Assembly: GCF_013407835.1 (NCBI RefSeq)
Contig: NZ_JACCBI010000001.1
Span: 1,054,001-1,118,000 of the forward strand
Direction: 5' to 3'
Source of the DNA: Agromyces atrinae
GTDB lineage: Bacteria; Actinomycetota; Actinomycetes; Actinomycetales; Microbacteriaceae
DNA: 64,000 nucleotides
Part shown: positions 1 through 7,431 of the stretch, one piece after another
Numbering within the stretch: the stretch's first letter is position 1
Layout: each line of letters opens with the position of its first letter
Position numbers and translations under genes: made by a program
Notes under the pieces: generated by a model
What the model was told of the DNA's origin: nothing
Seen by the model: only the letters and a program-made list of their open reading frames with translations
Databases searched by the model: none

Positions 1-636
1 TCACCGGGTGCGCTCGTCTCGCGCGCGGCGCATCTCGTCGGCGAGACGCGGGTCGGCGTAGGGACTGCCGGCATCGAGTTCGGTGATGATGCGTTCGACG
101 GTCTCGGCGGGTCGGTTCTGACTCATCTTGTCTTTTCCGACGAAACGGTCGACACGCAGACGAAAACCGACCGTTCCCGCCGAGATGCGGGCGGCGTAGG
201 CCGCGTTCTCGGGCGTGCCGTTCATGAGTCGGGGCTCCGGCACCTTCTGCTCGAAGTGGGCGACGAGGTCGTCGAGCACACGGAGGTTCTCCTCGTCGCT
301 CAGGATCTCGGGCGTTCCCCAGAGGTGCACCGACACGAAGTTCCAGGTCGGTACGGCGGGCTTCGCGTCGTACCACGACGGCGAGATGTAGCCGTGCGGA
401 CCCTGGATGATGACGAGCACCTCGTGCTGTCCGAGCTCGTGCAGCTGCTCGTCGGGGCGACCGACGTGACTGACGAGGGAGATGCCCTCGGCCGTCTCTT
501 CGAGGAGCACCGGGTAGTGCGAGGCGACGAGCTCGCCGGCATCCGTGCGGCTGACGATCGTCGCCCACGGGTTCTCCCGGATAACGCGCTTCACGGCATC
601 CTCGCTCGCGAGGGTGAAGCTCGGGTTCTGTCTCAT
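1..636 (-). CDS. PaiB-like FMN-binding protein
   Basis: A 211-residue protein of the PaiB family, a split-barrel FMN-binding fold named after a Bacillus negative regulator of protease and sporulation genes. The family hallmarks GPHGYISPSWY (residues 79-89) and VPTWNFV (95-101) are present, and the length is normal. The ATG at 636 is chosen because GGAGG lies just upstream; the reading frame stays open further upstream but has no such site and would overlap the next gene. It is the third gene of a minus-strand run rpiB - glycosylase - paiB, 13 nt after the glycosylase stop. The family assignment is secure. Whether it acts as a regulator or as a flavin-dependent reductase cannot be told from sequence. 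Confidence 0.85.
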   Translation of the reverse strand: MRQNPSFTLASEDAVKRVIRENPWATIVSRTDAGELVASHYPVLLEETAEGISLVSHVGRPDEQLHELGQHEVLVIIQGPHGYISPSWYDAKPAVPTWNFVSVHLWGTPEILSDEENLRVLDDLVAHFEQKVPEPRLMNGTPENAAYAARISAGTVGFRLRVDRFVGKDKMSQNRPAETVERIITELDAGSPYADPRLADEMRRARDERTR

Positions 637-649
637 CGTTCCTCCGATG

Positions 650-1654
650 TCAGCGCTGGCACGAGGGGCACCAGTAGAGCTTCCGGGCGCCCATCTCCTC
701 GAGCACGATGTTCGTGCCGCACACCCGGCACGGCAGCCCCTCGCGCTTGTAGACCCAGTGACGATCGGCACGGTTCGCCATCGCCTGGCGCCACTCCTCG
801 CCCTCGAGTCCGTCCATCGTCATCATCTGGCCTGTCTCGACACCGATGCGCAAGAGGTGCGCCCAGTCGTGCCAGAGCGCGCGCACCGTCTCCTCCGGCA
901 CGAGCTTGCCGGGCGTGTGCGGGTCGAGGTTCGCGCGGAAGAGCATCTCGGCACGGTAGACGTTGCCGATGCCCGAGACGACCGACTGGTCCATGAGCAG
1001 CAGACCAATGGGGGTCGGCTTCTTCCGGATGACGGTCGTGAAGCGTTCCTCCGCCTCGGGCGAGTCGTCGAGCAGAGGGTCGGGCCCGAGCTTCGCGACG
1101 ATCGCCTCGACCTCGGCGGAATCGCGCACCTCGCACGCCGTCGGGCCGCGCAGGTCGGCGCACACGTTCTCGGTGAGCAGCCGCACGCGCACCTGACCGA
1201 TGGGAGGCGGCGGGAACTCCGCGAGCGCGTCGTTCTCCTTCTCGCTCTCGGCCATCCGCACCCGGGTGCGGCGAGGCGCACCGATCGAGCTCAGCGAGTT
1301 CTCGCCGTCGGCGTCGAACACGACGGCATCCGGATTCGGCGCGTCGAGGATCGTGCCGCGTTGGTTGGTCTGCCCCATGCGCCCGTTCGCGCTCGCGATC
1401 GTGGCGTCGAGACGGATGTCGCCGGCGAAGTCCCACGCCCCGTACATGCCGAGGTGCACACGAAGCCACACGTCATCGTCGAACTCGAGGAACATCTGCT
1501 TGCCGACCGCCCGCGCGTCGATCATCGTGCGGCCGCTGATCTCGGCCGCGCCCGCGGCGAATCGGCCTTGCGGCGACGACGCCTCGACGCGGTGTCCGAC
1601 GAAGTTGCGTGCGAACTGCCGCGTGATGCGATGGACGGAATGGCCTTCGGGCAT
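650..1654 (-). CDS. Fpg/Nei family DNA glycosylase
   Basis: A 334-residue bifunctional DNA glycosylase/AP lyase for base-excision repair of oxidised bases. The mature N-terminus after Met removal is PEGHSVHR, giving the catalytic Pro and Glu, and the C-terminus carries a CxxC...CxxC zinc finger in the last 30 residues that ends exactly at the protein end. PEGHS rather than PELPE at the N-terminus favours an actinobacterial Nei-type enzyme over classical Fpg/MutM. The ATG at 1654 lies 1 nt after the rpiB stop (TGACATG), so translation is probably coupled. An in-frame extension upstream of this ATG is only the shadow of rpiB. Substrate preference (endonuclease VIII-like) is inferred from the family. 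Confidence 0.9.
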   Translation of the reverse strand: MPEGHSVHRITRQFARNFVGHRVEASSPQGRFAAGAAEISGRTMIDARAVGKQMFLEFDDDVWLRVHLGMYGAWDFAGDIRLDATIASANGRMGQTNQRGTILDAPNPDAVVFDADGENSLSSIGAPRRTRVRMAESEKENDALAEFPPPPIGQVRVRLLTENVCADLRGPTACEVRDSAEVEAIVAKLGPDPLLDDSPEAEERFTTVIRKKPTPIGLLLMDQSVVSGIGNVYRAEMLFRANLDPHTPGKLVPEETVRALWHDWAHLLRIGVETGQMMTMDGLEGEEWRQAMANRADRHWVYKREGLPCRVCGTNIVLEEMGARKLYWCPSCQR

Positions 1655-1655
1655 G

Positions 1656-2156
1656 TCAGCCGCGCGCGGGGTGGTCGACGTTCTTGCCGGCGATGTCGCC
1701 CGTGGCTTCGTACTCGGCCAGCTGAGCGATGCGCCTCGCGTGGCGCTCGTCACCGGAGAACGGCTCGGCGATGAACGCGTCGATGAAGCTCGTCGCCTCC
1801 TCGACCGTGTGCTGACGTGCACCGATCGAGATGACGTTCGCGTCGTTGTGCTGGCGGGCGAGCACGGCCGTGCTCTGGTTCCAGACGAGTGCGGCGCGGA
1901 TGCCCGTCACCTTGTTCGCCGCGATCTGCTCACCGTTGCCTGAACCGCCGAAAACGACCCCGAGGGCCTCGATTCCGGCGGCCTGGTCGACGGCGACCGC
2001 TTGCGCGGCGTTGATGCAGAAGGCGGGGTAGTCATCGAGCGCGTCGTACTCGACGGGCCCGTGGTCGACGACGTCGTGACCGGCGGCACCGAGGTGCGAG
2101 ATGAGGTGTGTGCTGAAGTCGAGGCCGGCGTGATCGGTCGCGATGTGGATGCGCAT
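1656..2156 (-). CDS. rpiB: ribose-5-phosphate isomerase B
   Basis: A 166-residue RpiB/LacA-family sugar isomerase that interconverts ribulose-5-phosphate and ribose-5-phosphate in the pentose phosphate pathway. It has the phosphate-binding ATDHAG motif (residues 6-11) and the active-site loop FGGSGNGEQIAANK (69-82). The loop has Gly/Ser where E. coli RpiB has a catalytic Cys, and keeps the Glu (E76) that actinobacterial enzymes such as M. tuberculosis RpiB use as base. First gene of the rpiB - glycosylase - paiB run. A TAGACT -10 box ends 6 nt before the ATG, so the message is probably leaderless. Confidence 0.95.
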   Translation of the reverse strand: MRIHIATDHAGLDFSTHLISHLGAAGHDVVDHGPVEYDALDDYPAFCINAAQAVAVDQAAGIEALGVVFGGSGNGEQIAANKVTGIRAALVWNQSTAVLARQHNDANVISIGARQHTVEEATSFIDAFIAEPFSGDERHARRIAQLAEYEATGDIAGKNVDHPARG

Positions 2157-2162
2157 GCGCCC

Positions 2163-2168
2163 AGTCTA
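2163..2168 (-). promoter_or_regulatory. leaderless -10 box of rpiB
   Basis: TAGACT on the minus strand, followed by 6 nt and then the rpiB ATG at 2156. It overlaps the TAG stop of the upstream DUF2332 gene. No convincing -35 hexamer is seen. Confidence 0.6.
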
Positions 2169-2966
2169 AGGAGTCGCCGACCACCGGATCGCGCGCCCGT
2201 GTGGCTGCACGAAGGCAAGCGGCCGGGCGTCGAGCGCAAGCAAGAAGTCACCGGCTTCGCCTCCGTCAGGCTCGGGGATGCCGGGCACGATACCCCGCGC
2301 CTCCGCGCTGATCCATCGAGCACGGCTCTCCCGGACGAGCTCGACGAACCGCGCGCGTCGATCACGAGGCAGATAGGCGAGCACCGCGGCGTGGAAGACG
2401 ACGAGCGTGGCATCCTCGGGCGCCTCCGCGATGGTCTGCTCGATGCGGTAGACGAGATCACCCGTGTCGATCTGCGGCGGCTCGGCCTGCACGATGCCCA
2501 CGGCGTCGTGGAGACGGCGTCGGCGGTCGTCGTGTTCGGGCCAGATGAGGGCGTCGAGCCAGTCGACGTCATCCGCGTCGGCGATGTCGAGCGGGTGCAG
2601 GTCGATGCCGCGGCGCCAGACGACCTCGGGAAGCCGGTCGGGCAGCGGCACGTCGCCCGCGACCTCGCACTCGATGACGACGGAGCTCGGTCCGATCGGC
2701 GGATCGAGCTCCGTGCCGTCGCTGTAGCGGTAGCTGTATCGATCGGGGAAGAGACAGAGGCCGGCCGAGGCGCCCACTTCGAGGAGCGCGAGCGGGCCGG
2801 GGATCGAGGTGAGGACGGGAAGGAGGGTGGCGCAGCGGGCGGGTTCGTTCGTCTGGGTCGCGTGGTCGAGGGCGACGGCCGACACCTCCGGCCAGTGCTC
2901 CGTGAGCCATCCGGCGATGTCATCGGTCAAGCGGATGCCTGCCAGAGATGCGTTCTCGGCAAACAC
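2166..2966 (-). CDS. DUF2332 family protein, N-terminally short
   Basis: A 266-residue member of DUF2332, recognised by QTNEPARCATLLPVL (about residues 38-52) followed by LALLEVGASAGL. Function is unknown; the GASAGL-type loop recalls nucleotide- or SAM-binding folds, but that is only a resemblance. Members I know are about 330 residues, with roughly 70 residues before the QTNE segment. Here only about 37 residues precede it. The frame opens with GTG at 2966 and closes at a TAG at 2994-2996, so no longer start is available. It may be a 5'-truncated copy or a short subfamily. The divergent aminopeptidase gene begins at 3047. Confidence 0.7.
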   Translation of the reverse strand: MFAENASLAGIRLTDDIAGWLTEHWPEVSAVALDHATQTNEPARCATLLPVLTSIPGPLALLEVGASAGLCLFPDRYSYRYSDGTELDPPIGPSSVVIECEVAGDVPLPDRLPEVVWRRGIDLHPLDIADADDVDWLDALIWPEHDDRRRRLHDAVGIVQAEPPQIDTGDLVYRIEQTIAEAPEDATLVVFHAAVLAYLPRDRRARFVELVRESRARWISAEARGIVPGIPEPDGGEAGDFLLALDARPLAFVQPHGRAIRWSATP

Positions 2967-2994
2967 GACGGGCGGCGCCGTCAGACGCCGCGCC

Positions 2995-3000
2995 TAAGCT
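2995..3000 (+). promoter_or_regulatory. -10 box of first aminopeptidase gene
   Basis: TAAGCT matches TANNNT and lies 46 nt upstream of the GTG at 3047. A transcript starting about 7 nt downstream would carry the GAAGGAG ribosome site at 3034-3040. Confidence 0.4.
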
Positions 3001-3046
3001 TGATCGGGTGCGGCCACGAGCCGCCGATGACACCGAAGGAGTGACC

Positions 3047-5587
3047 GTGCCCGGAGAGAATCTCACCCGCGTCGAAGCCCAGGAACGCGCCGGCATCATC
3101 GCCGTCGAGAGCTACGACGTCGACCTCGACCTCACCCGCGGAGACGAGGTGTTCGGCTCGACGACGACCGTGCGCTTCAGTGCGACGCCGGGTTCGTCGA
3201 CCTTCATCGATGCGATCACCCGCACCGTGCACTCGGTGACCCTCAACGGCGTCGTGCTCGACCCGTCCGTCTCCGACGGCGTGCGCATCGCGCTCGACGA
3301 CCTCGCCGCCTCGAACGAGCTCACCGTCGTCGCCGACGCGCTCTACACGAACACGGGTGAAGGCCTCCACCGCTTCGTCGACCCCGTCGACGGCGAGGTC
3401 TACCTCTACTCGCAGTTCGAGGTGCCCGATTCGCGGCGCATGTTCGCCGTGTTCGAGCAGCCCGACCTCAAGGCGACCTTCCGCTTCACCGTGACGGCGC
3501 CCGAGCACTGGGAGGTCGTCTCGAACCAGACGACTCCCCCGCCGACGGAGGCCGCGCCCGGTGCGAAGACGTGGGCGTTCGAGCCGACGCCCCGCATCTC
3601 GAGCTACATCACCGCGCTCATCGCCGGCCCCTACGCCGTCGTGCGTTGCGAGCTCACGTCGAGCGACGGCCGTGTCATCCCTCTCGGCGTCTTCGCTCGG
3701 AAGAGCCTCGTCGAGTACCTCGACGCCGACTACGTCTTCGAGAAGACGCGCCAGGGCTTCGCCTACTTCGAAGAGAAGTTCCGTCGTGCGTACCCGTTCG
3801 AGAAGTACGACCAGCTCTTCGTGCCCGAGTTCAACGCGGGCGCCATGGAGAACGCCGGAGCCGTCACCTTCACCGAGTCGTACGTGTTCCGCTCGAAGGT
3901 CACCGACGCCATCCGCGAACGTCGCGTCGTCACGATCCTGCACGAGCTCGCGCACATGTGGTTCGGCGATCTCGTGACGATGAAGTGGTGGAACGACCTC
4001 TGGCTCAACGAGTCGTTCGCCGAGTGGGCGTCGACGATCGCGACGGCCGAGGCGACCGAGTGGACCGAGGCGTGGACGACCTTCGCCGCGATGGAGAAGA
4101 GCTGGGCGTACCGCCAGGACCAGCTGCCCTCGACGCACCCCATCGTCGCGACGATCAACGATCTCGAGGACGTGCAGGTCAACTTCGACGGCATCACCTA
4201 TGCCAAGGGCGGATCAGTGCTCAAGCAGCTCGTCGCGTGGGTCGGCATCGACGCGTTCTTCGCGGGCGTCGCCGCGTACTTCGAGAAGCACGCGTGGGGC
4301 AACACCGAGCTCTCCGACCTCCTCGTCGAACTCGAGACCGCGAGCGGCCGCGACCTCTCGGCATGGGCGACGCTCTGGCTCGAGACCGCGGGCGTCAACA
4401 CCCTCCGCCCGGTCATCGAGACGGATGCCGCGGGAGTGATCACACGCTTCGACATCGAGCAGACCGCGATCGACGCGTACCCGACCCTCCGTCCGCACCG
4501 CCTCGCGGTTGGCTTCTACACGCTCACCGACGGACGCCTCGCACGGACGCACCGCGTCGAGCTCGACGTCGACGGTGCGGTCACGAGCGTCGACGAGCTC
4601 GTCGGCCTCGCCCGGCCCGACCTCGTGCTGCTGAACGACGACGATCTCGCCTACGCGAAGATCCGTCTCGACGAGGCATCCCTCGCGGTCGCGATCGAGA
4701 ACCTCGCCGGCTTCGAGAGCCCGCTCGCCCGCTCGCTCGTCTGGGGCTCCGTGTGGGATGCGACGCGAGACGCCGAGGTGCCCGCGCGCGACTTCGTGAA
4801 GCTCGTGCTCGGCAACATCGCGACCGAGACCGAGTCGACGACGCTCCGCACCGTGCTGTCGCAGGTCGTGCTCGCCGCGTCGGCGTACACGACGCCCGAG
4901 CGACGCGACGAGACCCTGCGCGAGGTCGCCGACACCCTGTGGACCCTCGCGCGCACCGCGGACGCCGGGAGCGACTCCCAGTTCCAGTTCGTCAAGGCGT
5001 TCGCCTCCATCGCGGAGTCGTCGTCCGACCTCGCGGTCGTCGCAGACCTCCTGAGCGGTGCCGTGAGCCTCGACGGGCTCGACGTCGACACCGATCTCGG
5101 CTGGGAGCTCCTCATCGCCCTCGTGGCCGGAGGTCTCGCGGGCGAGGCGGAAATCGATGCACGCCTCGCATCGGACAACACCGCGACGGGCCAGCAGTCG
5201 GCCGCGCACGCTCGTGCCGCACTCCCGACCGTCGAAGGCAAGCACGCGGCGTGGGCGTCCCTCGTCGAGGTCTCCACCGCACCGAACACGATCGTGCGCA
5301 CCACGGCCCTCGGTTTCCTGCGTGCAGCCGACCCCGAGTTGCTCGCACCGTTCGTGAAGCCGTACTTCGACATGCTGCTGCCGGTGTGGGAGGACCGCTC
5401 GTACGCGATCGCCGAGAAGCTCATCGTCGGGCTCTACCCCTCGCCGCTCGCGAACCGGGCCCTCGTCGACGCGACGAACGCCTGGCTCGAGGCGAACGCC
5501 GAGCCGCCCGCGCTCCGCCGCCTCATCGTCGAGAACCTCGCCGGTGTCGAACGCGCCCTCGCCGCCCAGGAGCGCGACGCGCGCTGA
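3047..5587 (+). CDS. pepN: aminopeptidase N (M1 family), copy 1
   Basis: An 846-residue cytosolic zinc aminopeptidase of family M1 that removes N-terminal residues from peptides. The exopeptidase motif GAMEN is at residue 265. The zinc site is HELAH (299-303) with the third ligand E322 in LNESFAEW, and the C-terminal ERAP1-like helical domain is complete, matching actinobacterial PepN length. The GTG at 3047 is chosen because GAAGGAG ends 6 nt before it and because the product then begins MPGENLTR, matching MPAANLTR of the paralogue at 9459. A longer in-frame start exists but has no ribosome site. A 30-bp palindrome follows the stop. Confidence 0.95.
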   Translation: MPGENLTRVEAQERAGIIAVESYDVDLDLTRGDEVFGSTTTVRFSATPGSSTFIDAITRTVHSVTLNGVVLDPSVSDGVRIALDDLAASNELTVVADALYTNTGEGLHRFVDPVDGEVYLYSQFEVPDSRRMFAVFEQPDLKATFRFTVTAPEHWEVVSNQTTPPPTEAAPGAKTWAFEPTPRISSYITALIAGPYAVVRCELTSSDGRVIPLGVFARKSLVEYLDADYVFEKTRQGFAYFEEKFRRAYPFEKYDQLFVPEFNAGAMENAGAVTFTESYVFRSKVTDAIRERRVVTILHELAHMWFGDLVTMKWWNDLWLNESFAEWASTIATAEATEWTEAWTTFAAMEKSWAYRQDQLPSTHPIVATINDLEDVQVNFDGITYAKGGSVLKQLVAWVGIDAFFAGVAAYFEKHAWGNTELSDLLVELETASGRDLSAWATLWLETAGVNTLRPVIETDAAGVITRFDIEQTAIDAYPTLRPHRLAVGFYTLTDGRLARTHRVELDVDGAVTSVDELVGLARPDLVLLNDDDLAYAKIRLDEASLAVAIENLAGFESPLARSLVWGSVWDATRDAEVPARDFVKLVLGNIATETESTTLRTVLSQVVLAASAYTTPERRDETLREVADTLWTLARTADAGSDSQFQFVKAFASIAESSSDLAVVADLLSGAVSLDGLDVDTDLGWELLIALVAGGLAGEAEIDARLASDNTATGQQSAAHARAALPTVEGKHAAWASLVEVSTAPNTIVRTTALGFLRAADPELLAPFVKPYFDMLLPVWEDRSYAIAEKLIVGLYPSPLANRALVDATNAWLEANAEPPALRRLIVENLAGVERALAAQERDAR

Positions 5588-5594
5588 CGGCACC

Positions 5595-5624
5595 CCCGGG
5601 GTGGTACCGCGGTACCACCCCGGG
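5595..5624. repeat. perfect 30-bp palindrome after pepN copy 1
   Basis: Dyad symmetric about 5609/5610 with no mismatch and no spacer; each half reads CCCGGGGTGGTACCG from the outside in. It starts 8 nt after the pepN stop and ends 61 nt before the ABC ATPase start. As RNA it would form a very stable stem and could end transcription without a U-tract, as many actinobacterial terminators appear to. As DNA it could be an operator for the downstream exporter operon. Confidence 0.75.
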
Positions 5625-5672
5625 CACCCGAGACCCGACTTCCGACCGATGTGCCGACAGCGGTGTCGTCCG

Positions 5673-5678
5673 TAACGT
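5673..5678 (+). promoter_or_regulatory. leaderless -10 box of exporter operon
   Basis: TAACGT, then 7 nt, then the ATG at 5686, which would be at or next to +1. There is no ribosome-binding site before this ATG. Confidence 0.55.
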
Positions 5679-5685
5679 CGAGTGC

Positions 5686-6597
5686 ATGATCACCGCACAA
5701 CAACTCACGAAGCGCTACGGCGACAAGGTCGCCGTCGATGGAATCACGTTCTCCGCGCGGCCGGGCCAGGTCACAGGCTTCCTCGGCCCGAACGGCGCCG
5801 GCAAGTCGACGACGATGCGGATGATCGTCGGACTCGACCGCCCGAACGCGGGAAGCGTCACGGTCAACGGCAAGCCGTTCGCCGAACACCGCGCTCCCCT
5901 CCGCGAGGTCGGCTCGCTGCTCGATGCGAAGGCCGTGCACACCGGTCGCACCGCGTTCGATCACCTGCGCGCCATGGCCGCGACGCACAACATCCCCGTC
6001 GCACGAGTGCACCAGGTCATCGAGATGACCGGTCTCGAGTCGGTCGCGAAGAAGCGCGTGGGCGGCTTCTCACTCGGAATGGGACAGCGGCTCGGAATCG
6101 CTTCGGCACTCCTCGGAGACCCCGCGACCGTCATCCTCGACGAACCCGTCAACGGTCTCGACCCCGAGGGCGTGCTGTGGGTGCGACGCCTCATGCGCTC
6201 GCTCGCCGCGGAAGGACGCACGGTCTTCCTCTCGTCCCACCTCATGAGCGAGATGGCGCAGACCGCCGACCACATCGTCGTGCTGGGGCGCGGCCGCATC
6301 ATCGCCGACGCACCCGTCTCCGAGGTCCTCGCGGGAGGAGCCGCGACGCGCGTTCGCGTCCGCACGCCCCAGACCGGTGAACTGATCGGGCTGCTCGCCG
6401 GTTCGACGGTGCAGATCTCGCAGGTCGAGGCCGATGTGCTCGAGTTCACGGGCATCGACTCCCCCACCATCGCGGAGGCCGCACTCGCCAACCGCATCCT
6501 GCTGCACGAACTGACCCCGCTGACCGCGTCGCTCGAAGAGGCCTACATGGCCCTGACGAACGACTCGGTCGAATACCGCACGGAGGCCGCCCGATGA
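5686..6597 (+). CDS. ABC-2 exporter, ATP-binding protein
   Basis: A 303-residue single-domain ATPase of the DrrA/CcmA-like class, powering the permease encoded next. Walker A is GPNGAGKST (residues 34-42). A signature region, FSLGMGQRLGIA, replaces the usual LSGG, followed by Walker B VILDEPVNGLDPEG and the switch His in SSHLMSEM. The C-terminal 80 residues form the accessory domain typical of multidrug ABC-2 ATPases. The open frame reaches back through the pepN gene, but the first residues with family similarity are MITAQQLTKRYG, placing the start at 5686 behind a leaderless -10 box. It overlaps the permease gene by ATGA. Confidence 0.9.
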   Translation: MITAQQLTKRYGDKVAVDGITFSARPGQVTGFLGPNGAGKSTTMRMIVGLDRPNAGSVTVNGKPFAEHRAPLREVGSLLDAKAVHTGRTAFDHLRAMAATHNIPVARVHQVIEMTGLESVAKKRVGGFSLGMGQRLGIASALLGDPATVILDEPVNGLDPEGVLWVRRLMRSLAAEGRTVFLSSHLMSEMAQTADHIVVLGRGRIIADAPVSEVLAGGAATRVRVRTPQTGELIGLLAGSTVQISQVEADVLEFTGIDSPTIAEAALANRILLHELTPLTASLEEAYMALTNDSVEYRTEAAR

Positions 6598-7421
6598 GTA
6601 CCGCAACCGTCACCGAACCCCGCACGAGCCTGCCCGCCTCGGCCACGCTCTCGTTCGGCGGAGTGCTCCGCGCCGAACGCATCAAGTTCTTCAGCCTGCG
6701 CTCGACCTGGTGGTCGTTCGGCGTCTACGTGGCGATCTCGATCGGGCTCGCCGCGCTCATGGGTGCGACGTTCTGGGGCGAGGGTGAGAGCATCCCCGCC
6801 GAGCAGCAGACGTCGCTCGTGCTCCAGGTCGCCACGTTCGGAGTCTTCTTCGGCCAGCTCGTGATGGCGACGCTCGGTGTGCTCGTCATCGGCGGCGAGT
6901 TCTCGACGGGCATGATCCGCTCGAGCTTCACGGCCGTACCGAAGCGCCTCCCCGTGCTCGTCGCGAAGGCCATCGTCCTCGGTGTCTCGGCGTTCGTCCT
7001 CGGCGTCGTCGCGTCGCTCGCGTCGTACGCCGTCGGCGGTGCGTTCCTCTCGAGCTTCGGCGTGTCGGCCTCGCTCACCGATCCCGACCTCTGGGTGCCC
7101 CTCCTCGGCAGCGCTCTGTACCTCGCTGTGGTCTCGGTGTTCGCACTCGGCATCGGCACGATCGTGCGGAGCTCGGCCGGCGGGATCACGGCGGCCATCG
7201 GCGCGATCATCCTGCTGCCGATCATCCTGATGATGCTCCCCGTCGAGTGGCTGCAGGACCTGCAGCCCTACCTCCTCATGAACGCCGGTCTCGCGTCGTT
7301 CGGACTCAACGGGTTCACGGCGAGCGACCTCAGCACGGCGGCGAACCTCGTCATCATCGGCATCTGGGCCGCGGTTCCGCTCATCGTCGGCGGCGTGCTC
7401 CTGAAACGCCGCGACGCGTAG
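6594..7421 (+). CDS. ABC-2 exporter, permease
   Basis: A 275-residue membrane protein with about six hydrophobic segments. A cytosolic N-terminus (residues 1-40) is followed by helices near 43-60, 75-100, 125-150, 165-190, 200-222 and 245-270. It is the membrane partner of the ATPase upstream, with which it overlaps by 4 nt. An ATPase and permease followed immediately by a sensor kinase and a LuxR-type regulator is common for actinobacterial antibiotic-efflux or envelope-stress exporters. The substrate is unknown. Its TAG stop overlaps the putative -10 box of the kinase gene. Confidence 0.85.
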   Translation: MSTATVTEPRTSLPASATLSFGGVLRAERIKFFSLRSTWWSFGVYVAISIGLAALMGATFWGEGESIPAEQQTSLVLQVATFGVFFGQLVMATLGVLVIGGEFSTGMIRSSFTAVPKRLPVLVAKAIVLGVSAFVLGVVASLASYAVGGAFLSSFGVSASLTDPDLWVPLLGSALYLAVVSVFALGIGTIVRSSAGGITAAIGAIILLPIILMMLPVEWLQDLQPYLLMNAGLASFGLNGFTASDLSTAANLVIIGIWAAVPLIVGGVLLKRRDA

Positions 7422-7424
7422 GCT
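7419..7424 (+). promoter_or_regulatory. leaderless -10 box of sensor kinase gene
   Basis: TAGGCT overlaps the permease stop codon; 7 nt later comes the ATG at 7432. The spacing fits the leaderless pattern seen throughout the window, so the kinase pair may be transcribed separately from the exporter. Confidence 0.5.
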
Positions 7425-7431
7425 TCGAGCC

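Noticed and set aside
3571..5685. Long frame joining pepN copy 1 to the ABC ATPase
   Set aside because: It is the +1 shadow of pepN; ABC similarity begins only at 5686.
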